Origin: JBMHDN01 sp049889355
GTDB lineage: Bacteria > Pseudomonadota > Alphaproteobacteria > Puniceispirillales > Puniceispirillaceae
DNA: 64,000 bases
Assembly (NCBI GenBank): GCA_049889355.1
Contig: JBMHDN010000016.1
Location: 62,001-126,000 of the forward strand
Reading direction: 5' to 3'
Shown here: positions 58,214 through 64,000 of the stretch, in pieces
Position numbering within the stretch: the stretch's first letter is position 1
How the letters are laid out: every line of letters begins with the position of its first letter
The notes under the pieces: generated by a model
Told to the model about the DNA's origin: nothing
What the model saw: the letters and a program-made list of their open reading frames with translations, nothing else
Databases searched by the model: none
Position numbers and translations under genes: made by a program

Positions 58214-58645
58214 CGCGTGCTCGGGATATCTGAATTAATAGTTATCTGCCTGACTAATTTACAGGATTATGTGAGTAAATGTAGAGCTTTATCAGACGGG
58301 TTAGCTATTCTTATTCATAATTGGTTATGTGGCCACAGTCAGCAGTGGCAATGGCGCGAAAACCAAAGCGCAGACAATTTTTTTTGACCCTACATGTGGC
58401 TCAAGTCCATTACTCCTGCGATTGAAACGTCAAGGCATTAACATTGGTAGGTATTGATGTCAGAAAATGAACCGTACCACCTATAACCTCGCATCAAGAA
58501 AAATGAAAAGGCTATGCTTTATCCGGAGTTAGATTGAAATTCGCAGTGATGGCTACATTATAACGGAAAGAAGCTATTTTCGGGATAATCATGCTGTTTC
58601 TGCATTATATTTTTAATAAATTTATTTCGGAAATTGCACCTATTT
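58214..58645. other. 432-bp region with hsdM debris at the boundary of the envelope island
   Basis: No intact gene. The middle holds the hsdM remnant (58323-58529). The flanks are AT-rich and show no hairpin, repeat or tRNA by eye. Marks the junction between the conserved tau/xsc block and the minus-strand glycan operon. Confidence 0.6.
58323..58529 (+). pseudogene. Remnant of a type I restriction methyltransferase (HsdM)
   Basis: In one frame the sequence reads TIFFDPTCGSSPLLLRLKRQ, then about 8 residues, an in-frame TGA, and CQKMNRTTYNLA. This corresponds to HsdM motif I (FDPTCGSGSLLL) and the following YGQE-N-TTYNLARMNM segment at the normal spacing of about 23-26 residues. A second stop (TAG) follows at 58530, and the 5' and 3' thirds of the gene are missing. 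No hsdS or hsdR is visible. Interpreted as a decayed fragment left by a lost defence locus. Confidence 0.65.
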
Positions 58646-59680
58646 CTATAGCAATTCACCTGCCAATTTTTGCCGATACTTCTCTGCATCCCAGTCTAAC
58701 AATTGCGCAATATCAGAAGTCTTTAGCGCTTGGAGCTTTGCGTTTTTCGGCACGCGGCAAATCACATCCGCATAACAATGCAGTTGCTCATAGACCGCGC
58801 GGCCCACTTGACCAACCTCTAAGACGCCGACGCCCTCAATGAAGATAAAATTTAAGCCATCAATATTGATTTTTGGCGCAACTCTCTCAAGTTCAGTCCA
58901 GTTCATACAATAGGCTTCTGCACCAAGAAAAACAGCATGATCAGGATAAAGTACCCATTGATTTTGTACGCGCGCATATAAGGTAGGGTCAATTGCTAGC
59001 TGCTGAAGTTTATAATCTGATACCCAACTACAGAGCCCCTCCAATTCAGCCGGCAGATTTTCCTGCTGAACTGTGTTTTCTTGAGATATTGAAAAACCTA
59101 ATTGCCTTTTAGTTGCCGTAGAAAATTCAAACACGATGTTCTTTAGATGTTCTCTGGAATTCGCTGCAAAGACTACGCCATGATTTTTCAGTAACAAGAT
59201 ATTTGTTGATTCTAAATCATCTGCAGCTTGTGCAATTGCTGAACTTAGATCAGCACCAGGCATCTTATAATCAACAAGAATCCAATTTAAATGACTAGGC
59301 AGTTTGGCATCGAAATATGGTTTGGGGTCAGACTGAACAAGCACAGACAGTGAATCCACGGCGTGGACGTGCAACACATATTTATGTGGCATCAATCCAT
59401 GCATCATTGTTTCAATGGATGAACGTCTTTTATAATCACCTTTAAGGGTGGGAGTTATACCAAAATTCTTTTCAAGGATAGCGCGCTGCAAGAGCGGTAG
59501 GTCCACAGGCACGAAAATATCTTCGGTTAGAGCATCAGCCATTCGTGTGCCAGACGCTTTAACCCACAGGGTATTAGATTCCTTCCAAGACGCGTTTCCA
59601 CCCGCACCCTGCACCCACAAAGGATCCGTGCCTAGCTCATGGCAGAATGCTTCGATAAATGAGCGATCACTTATGGTCAT
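58646..59680 (-). CDS. Class II aldolase/adducin-family protein
   Basis: Zinc-dependent sugar aldolase or related lyase, 344 aa. The phosphate/substrate segment LWVQGAGGNASWKESNTLWV, the SG motif KASGTRMADA, the metal pair HVHAVDSLSV and the distal NHGVVFAANS are present, as in the aldolase half of RhaD-like proteins; the dehydrogenase half is absent. The last 120 residues are a separate domain (e.g. LYPDHAVFLGAEAYCMNW). It overlaps the HAD gene by 14 nt and ends the envelope operon. The substrate is unknown. Confidence 0.78.
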   Translation of the reverse strand: MTISDRSFIEAFCHELGTDPLWVQGAGGNASWKESNTLWVKASGTRMADALTEDIFVPVDLPLLQRAILEKNFGITPTLKGDYKRRSSIETMMHGLMPHKYVLHVHAVDSLSVLVQSDPKPYFDAKLPSHLNWILVDYKMPGADLSSAIAQAADDLESTNILLLKNHGVVFAANSREHLKNIVFEFSTATKRQLGFSISQENTVQQENLPAELEGLCSWVSDYKLQQLAIDPTLYARVQNQWVLYPDHAVFLGAEAYCMNWTELERVAPKINIDGLNFIFIEGVGVLEVGQVGRAVYEQLHCYADVICRVPKNAKLQALKTSDIAQLLDWDAEKYRQKLAGELL

Positions 59681-60422
59681 GGCTTGATAGTTTGTTCAGC
59701 ATTTTAGTTAACTGGCTATAATCGTCAAACATAGCATCGCAACCTGATAAACGTATCTGCTTTTCAGAGCGCTCATTTTGTTTGGCAATTGTTATACAGC
59801 CAAGTGCCTTCTTGGCACCGTCAATATCACATTTCAAGTCGTCACCAACCATCCAATATGCGTCTGCCTTCTTTCCAATCTTCGCTTCAGCAGCTTGAAA
59901 TATTTGGGGAGCAGGCTTTTCAACACCAATCTGTTCGCTTGTTAATATAAAATCAAAACTCTCTGACAACCCAAAATAAACAAGCTTTTGAAATTGAACC
60001 TGAGCAGTCAGGTTGGTGACCAGAACAAGGGGGATTGAGTTTAGCCTTGCTTCATCCAAAAAATCTCGAACCCCATCAAACAGGACAGCGTTACGCATTA
60101 GTGTGTTCCAATATGTCTGTTCACAGTTCAGAGCACTAACAACTGAGGACCCCAAACCCATTATTTCAAACATTGTCTGGAAATATAGAAGGCGACTTCG
60201 CGCAGAAGGAGATTTACCAAGTGTCAGCTTTACGGTCTCTCTTGAAACAGCAAACATATCTTGAAATTGCTTTTCAGGTATCTTGAACTGACGTTCCATC
60301 AAATATTGCACAGCCATCATCGCCTTTTTATGCGCTGGGCCGTAAGCGTAAAGAGTATCGTCCAGGTCGATCAAAATAGCTGAAGGCTTTTGTAAGAATG
60401 CAGTTCTATTGAAAGTTTTCAT
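59667..60422 (-). CDS. HAD-family hydrolase
   Basis: Haloacid-dehalogenase-type phosphatase, 251 aa. Motif I ILIDLDDTLYAYGP, motif II LVLVTNLTAQ, the Lys of motif III in GVEKPAPQIFQ and motif IV WMVGDDLKCDIDGAKK are complete, so it should be active. The cap is helical. It probably dephosphorylates a sugar phosphate or similar intermediate of the surrounding operon. It overlaps the fusion protein gene by 17 nt and the aldolase by 14 nt. Confidence 0.82.
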   Translation of the reverse strand: MKTFNRTAFLQKPSAILIDLDDTLYAYGPAHKKAMMAVQYLMERQFKIPEKQFQDMFAVSRETVKLTLGKSPSARSRLLYFQTMFEIMGLGSSVVSALNCEQTYWNTLMRNAVLFDGVRDFLDEARLNSIPLVLVTNLTAQVQFQKLVYFGLSESFDFILTSEQIGVEKPAPQIFQAAEAKIGKKADAYWMVGDDLKCDIDGAKKALGCITIAKQNERSEKQIRLSGCDAMFDDYSQLTKMLNKLSSHDHK

Positions 60423-62487
60423 GAATGCCCAATTTCGTTAACGTTGACCCCATTACAGCCAGAGCGGCAAGTTGCATCACACCCAACATACCGCCATGCC
60501 AACCTGGCGTGCTGTCGAGAAAGACCAGCAAATCGGGACAGATTAACTGGGCCGCGAGCGCTGTTTGTTGCTCAGAGATTTCTCCAGTTACCTCTATGGC
60601 TGCAAATCCATCTCTGATGCTATCTGTCGGCGTCACCTGACATTGGCAAATACCTATCAGAGCATGACTCAAAACATCTTCAATACTGCCATGCGCCAGC
60701 TCAATGGTGAGAGAAAAATGCAATTTATCTGGCGAAACATTTTGATTTAGAGACTGATTGGCTTTGAGTGAAAAAATAATATCCGCATGCGAAATCTGAG
60801 GTTTAACAAAACGATCATAATCACTGCGTCGCAATTCCATTTCTTCTATAACGCGTTCAGCCTTTTTGTTTCGGTCCAGACTATCCCGACGAATTTTGAA
60901 GTAACGCTTAAGTTCTTCATCCATATTTAGATAGATACGCAAATCAAACAGCTGTTGCATGCGAACGGCCATGAAAGCATGGAGGCCGGATACCATAATA
61001 AAATCACGCGAGCGCACTTTCTCAAGTCGGCTCAACTTACCTGTCTTATGGTCATAATATCGTTTGGTAACTGACCTATTTTGGCGCAGGTGGCTAACAT
61101 CTTGGTGGAAGAGATCAAGGTTGTTAGCTGCAGGATTTAAATGAGTCATTATCCGCCATACGGGCTTTCCACGGTCATATTTGTGATAGTCATCGCCAGA
61201 TATATTCATAGCAGAATGAGCGCCGAATAAACTTATAAGAGAATCTGCTAACGTATCCTTGCCAGTTCCTGAGTCACCGGCAATACCAACCATAAACGGC
61301 CTTCTGGTGATTTGAAAAAAACTATTTTGTGTGATGGCTTCTCGGCTCATCCTTAAACCCATAATAGACCCTGTACAGACCATTAGCGTGAATAAGGATG
61401 CATTGACCAAATCATTGAGTGCCGGCGGCAAAGCTAGGACTTTTGAAAAATTAACCACATTACCAGTGTATAGCATGGGAGAGGTGGTGTGTAATACATG
61501 CAGACCATATATCAGCGCAAAAAATATGCCGAGTGGCACTGATATACCCTGTGCTCTGCATTGATAGAGCGTGATAAAGGGCAGGCTCCATAAAAGCCAG
61601 CCAGGCGTATCTGTAATAACAAGCGCAAGGCTCAAAAATAAGAGTCCGATGAGCGTTAACATTATATCAAGATTGATACGTCTTGCTCTCCACGCCCAAT
61701 AGATAAGTAAGACATAAATAAATGGTACGACCAACAACTGATTGCCAATGACCGGAACATTTAATTGCCATACTTTGGCCAACTCCGGATTTTCTATCAA
61801 CATTTGCATCCCACTATGAGACAGAGCAAATGGTAGAAAAAGGAACAGAGCCATACCCATAAACCCTAGCCCGAATTGGCGTATAAACCGTCTGAGGGGT
61901 GGATTATTTACCAAATACAGAATGGCAAATGGTAATGCGATCACCATGCTCAATTTTGCAGAGATGGCAGATGCCAAACCGATACCCGCTAGCTGCCATT
62001 TATTCCTTTGCATGCAAAAAGCCATCACGAGCAGCAAGCAAATAGGCACGATGTCATTAAAGCCATAAATATAGCTGGCTACCAATGTAATAGGCGACAA
62101 CCAAAATACGATGAGTAGCAATGTAAGACGTGCACGGAGCATCTGCGCAAGCAAGAAAAGGACTGTTATTTCAACCAAGAACAATGTCCCAAAATAGGCA
62201 ACATCTCCAGAAAATCCAAATAACGAAGAAACCGCAAACCCTGGCAGAAAAACCAGCCACATCATAGTCCCATATGGAAAAGCGAGTAAATCACCTCCGT
62301 TATTCATCCATTGATACCACGGGTCGACACCTGCGGTTGATACAGTGAATTCTAAAAAAGGTACGTAGAAGCTATTTGCGTAGATTGGCGTAAAAACAAG
62401 CAATAAAATAACACGTGTTGCTACACCCAACCAGAAAAGAGGCTGAGCCAGTAACTGCCGTAAAAAGGTTTGCAGTGTTACGACCAT
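60406..62487 (-). CDS. Membrane GT-C-like domain fused to a uridine-kinase/PRK-like P-loop domain
   Basis: Unusual two-part protein, 693 aa from ATG at 62487 (AGAGG, 8-nt spacer). Residues about 15-385 are a polytopic membrane domain (about 10-11 helices) with GT-C/GT87-like features: an acidic first loop (TAGVDPWYQWMNN), FNDIVPICLLLVMAF and SAKLSMVIALPFA. Residues about 400-580 are a P-loop kinase with Walker A VGIAGDSGTGKDTLADSL, GDDYHKYDRG, YYDHKTGKLSR and MVSGLHAF, as in uridine kinase/phosphoribulokinase. A C-terminal 110 residues are unassigned. It overlaps its upstream neighbour by 10 nt and the HAD gene by 17 nt. I do not know a named family with this architecture. Confidence 0.7.
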   Translation of the reverse strand: MVVTLQTFLRQLLAQPLFWLGVATRVILLLVFTPIYANSFYVPFLEFTVSTAGVDPWYQWMNNGGDLLAFPYGTMMWLVFLPGFAVSSLFGFSGDVAYFGTLFLVEITVLFLLAQMLRARLTLLLIVFWLSPITLVASYIYGFNDIVPICLLLVMAFCMQRNKWQLAGIGLASAISAKLSMVIALPFAILYLVNNPPLRRFIRQFGLGFMGMALFLFLPFALSHSGMQMLIENPELAKVWQLNVPVIGNQLLVVPFIYVLLIYWAWRARRINLDIMLTLIGLLFLSLALVITDTPGWLLWSLPFITLYQCRAQGISVPLGIFFALIYGLHVLHTTSPMLYTGNVVNFSKVLALPPALNDLVNASLFTLMVCTGSIMGLRMSREAITQNSFFQITRRPFMVGIAGDSGTGKDTLADSLISLFGAHSAMNISGDDYHKYDRGKPVWRIMTHLNPAANNLDLFHQDVSHLRQNRSVTKRYYDHKTGKLSRLEKVRSRDFIMVSGLHAFMAVRMQQLFDLRIYLNMDEELKRYFKIRRDSLDRNKKAERVIEEMELRRSDYDRFVKPQISHADIIFSLKANQSLNQNVSPDKLHFSLTIELAHGSIEDVLSHALIGICQCQVTPTDSIRDGFAAIEVTGEISEQQTALAAQLICPDLLVFLDSTPGWHGGMLGVMQLAALAVMGSTLTKLGIHENFQ

Positions 62488-63065
62488 AAATCTGGCCTCT
62501 TTGTGCAAACTGCATCAGCGTTTATTCGTAGCCCATTCAAATCTGATCGCATCTGTTTGATACCCGCGACAGCCTCGCGCCCTTGCAATTCTGGCGAAAC
62601 AAGACACAATTTAAAACCGGCTTCTTTAAGAGCAATAGCATCATCTGTCTTTAGTGGGAAACGGGTGAAGCAATCCACCCATACCCAACCAACTTTACCC
62701 GCGAGAGATAAAACAGTGTCAATTGACTCAAATTCTGAGAAGCGAACAGCAGACCTGCCAGACGTAGCTGCAGCATATTTAATAAGGAAAGGAAAAGATT
62801 GGTCTAAGAAGAAATAATCTTCAATCCCAACGCTTTGCATTTTTTCTATTAAATAGGGCTCTAATCCTTCCTCTTTTACATTCAAAATGAGAGTCTTATG
62901 GTTGAATTCTCGCAGCCAAATGTCAAAAGACTCCCCTTCTTCGAAAGGATCATGATGTATAATGAGCTCGGTACCTCGGCTCCGAATATCAACCTCAACA
63001 CCCAGATTATGAGGCGTATCTAACAACTGTTTACAGGAATTAATGCGATGGGCAATGAGTTGCAT
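62478..63065 (-). CDS. Glycerophosphodiester phosphodiesterase-like protein
   Basis: A 195-aa TIM-barrel protein of the GDPD/PLC family, shorter than usual (about 240-300). It shows the opening IAHRINSCKQLL (His), the metal pair region GVEVDIRSRG and the catalytic HHDPFEEG, then VDCFTRFPLKTDDAI. The lack of a signal peptide suggests a cytosolic role on a phosphodiester intermediate. Overlaps the GT2 gene by 26 nt and the fusion gene by 10 nt. Active-site residues His-Glu-Asp-His look intact; the substrate is unknown. Confidence 0.72.
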   Translation of the reverse strand: MQLIAHRINSCKQLLDTPHNLGVEVDIRSRGTELIIHHDPFEEGESFDIWLREFNHKTLILNVKEEGLEPYLIEKMQSVGIEDYFFLDQSFPFLIKYAAATSGRSAVRFSEFESIDTVLSLAGKVGWVWVDCFTRFPLKTDDAIALKEAGFKLCLVSPELQGREAVAGIKQMRSDLNGLRINADAVCTKRPDLWS

Positions 63066-63756
63066 TTTTATATTTTTTCTTCAATTCAAGACTGAACTTT
63101 ATCGTTCGACGGATAAATTTATACTTACCTTTCCAATCAACATTCCAATGGGAATCGCCATATTGACGTTTTCCAAAATATACTGGAAAACGCCTAATGG
63201 CCAATTTGTGATCTTTTGCTAAAAAATAAGCAAAGAGATCGAGTGAAAAATCATGAGGCGGATCTTCCCATTTTTCGAAAAATTCGCGAGAAAACATTGT
63301 TGGCTGCGCATTAATATCCCAAAAAAATTTTCTCAGCAAAAACATCTCAAAAAAACTCATTCCGACCGTAAAAATCATGTCGAAGAAAGGTCTGCCATAA
63401 CGCTGACCCTTTGCAAATACAGCCTTATCTTCGTTAAAAAATGGTACTGCGGAGAGTAAATCAGAAGGGTCAGTTTGCAAATCAGCGTGAGTCCAGCCGA
63501 TTACCTCGCCTTGTGAGGCTCTCAACCCTTGCAAAATACCATGACCATATCCTTTATTTTCTTCAACTCTGATGGTTTTGAATTGTGAATGAGAAGCAAT
63601 TAATTTTGGAAGCAATTGTGGTGTATTATCGGTCGAGCCATTATCAACAAATATGATTTCAAAACGGGAATCGAAACCTGCGCTGATACAGGCATTGACA
63701 AGTTCGGGAAGGCTTTTCGCCTCGTTGTAGCAGGGAATGACGAGTGAAAATCTCAT
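63040..63756 (-). CDS. Glycosyltransferase family 2
   Basis: GT-A inverting glycosyltransferase of 238 aa. The nucleotide-binding VIPCYNEAKSLPELVNACIS, FVDNGSTDNTPQLL, GHGILQGLRASQGEVIGWTHAD (DxD-like Asp) and DINAQPTMFSREFFEKW match undecaprenyl-phosphate sugar transferases and dolichol-phosphate-mannose-synthase-like proteins. Paired with a GtrA-family gene directly upstream, it probably makes a lipid-linked sugar. AGGAG within the GtrA end serves as the ribosome site. Confidence 0.82.
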   Translation of the reverse strand: MRFSLVIPCYNEAKSLPELVNACISAGFDSRFEIIFVDNGSTDNTPQLLPKLIASHSQFKTIRVEENKGYGHGILQGLRASQGEVIGWTHADLQTDPSDLLSAVPFFNEDKAVFAKGQRYGRPFFDMIFTVGMSFFEMFLLRKFFWDINAQPTMFSREFFEKWEDPPHDFSLDLFAYFLAKDHKLAIRRFPVYFGKRQYGDSHWNVDWKGKYKFIRRTIKFSLELKKKYKNATHCPSH

Positions 63757-63757
63757 T

Positions 63758-64000
63758 TCATATACTCCTGAACACCAGAAATTTTAGTCCTACGTAGTTT
63801 AACACTGTGGATAATCCTGTGGCGATAAAAAAGGCTATTTCAAATGAATAGGATAGGCCGTCCAATGCCCACAAGACGATCTGGTTAATAAAGACATTTA
63901 CGGATAGAGTGCTGATATAGAGAAAACAAAATCGAAAAAAATGACTCTTATGAAGACGTCTTAATCCAAAGGTAAACTGACCATTAACAAAATATGAGAA
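63758..64000 (-). CDS. GtrA-family membrane protein, 5' end cut by window edge
   Basis: The frame is open to the right edge; the C-terminal 80 codons are visible. Three hydrophobic stretches (FCFLYISTLSVNVFINQIVL, FEIAFFIATGLSTVLNY) and the closing NYVGLKFLVFR fit the GtrA family of lipid-linked sugar flippases/accessory proteins. Its stop is 1 nt from the GT2 start, so the two are coupled. First visible gene of the operon. Confidence 0.75.
   Translation of the reverse strand, partial: FSYFVNGQFTFGLRRLHKSHFFRFCFLYISTLSVNVFINQIVLWALDGLSYSFEIAFFIATGLSTVLNYVGLKFLVFRSI

Noticed and set aside
58323..58529. Reading of the remnant as an IS3-family transposase (LKRQGINIGRY resembles OrfB)
   Set aside because: The DPTCGS segment before it and NRTTYNLA after it match consecutive HsdM motifs in the same frame; only a short middle piece resembles a transposase.

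Overview
The window reads as a stretch of an alphaproteobacterial chromosome, most likely from a marine, SAR116 (Puniceispirillum)-like bacterium. This is inferred from gene order and content and not from a ribosomal marker. The evidence is the alphaproteobacterial housekeeping block pyrG-kdsA-eno-ftsB-pdhA-pdhB-pdhC-lpd-lipA-coq10/ratA, a fused ispDF, an E1-beta subunit with its own lipoyl domain, and a taurine/sulfoacetaldehyde (xsc-pta) module. No rRNA, tRNA, CRISPR array or intact insertion sequence was recognised.

Layout. 1-16 kb: core metabolism, with dusB (cut by the left edge), ispDF-pgpA-cinA on the plus strand, then a long minus-strand block for lipoate, pyruvate dehydrogenase, division, enolase, KDO, CTP, SecG and triosephosphate isomerase. 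16-24 kb: a PpiD-like chaperone, trpE, a SPOR-domain protein, small exported and transport proteins, and a phytanoyl-CoA-dioxygenase-like enzyme. 24-36 kb: an accessory region rich in exported proteins. It holds two paralogous cassettes, each pairing an intimin/invasin-type outer-membrane beta-barrel that has no passenger with a separate cysteine-rich secreted protein. The second cassette continues into a large exported protein of unknown function and sits beside an Lrp/AsnC regulator, a truncated haemoglobin, two more exported unknowns and a cysteine-free glutaredoxin-like protein. I consider the paired cassettes the best candidate for an undescribed system.

36-49 kb: catabolism. It holds an aldehyde dehydrogenase, an enolase-superfamily dehydratase and a D-amino-acid-dehydrogenase-like flavoprotein. 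These are followed by a meta-cleavage operon hpaF-E-D-G-H for homoprotocatechuate, convergent with a phenol-hydroxylase-type flavoprotein monooxygenase, and then the pseudouridine genes psuK-psuG. 49-58 kb: sulfonate use, with a tauABC-type transporter, a divergent MocR-type regulator (TauR), xsc and pta. A pair of 22-bp-spaced direct repeats lies both in the tauA/tauR intergenic region and upstream of xsc, which suggests one regulator serves both.

58-64 kb: after a broken hsdM remnant comes a tightly overlapping minus-strand operon for envelope or glycan work: GtrA (cut by the right edge), GT2, a glycerophosphodiesterase-like protein, a membrane glycosyltransferase-like domain fused to a uridine-kinase-like P-loop domain, a HAD hydrolase and a class II aldolase. 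Short, nearly exact tandem duplications of 12-19 bp recur across the window, mostly at gene ends, protein N-termini and intergenic sites.
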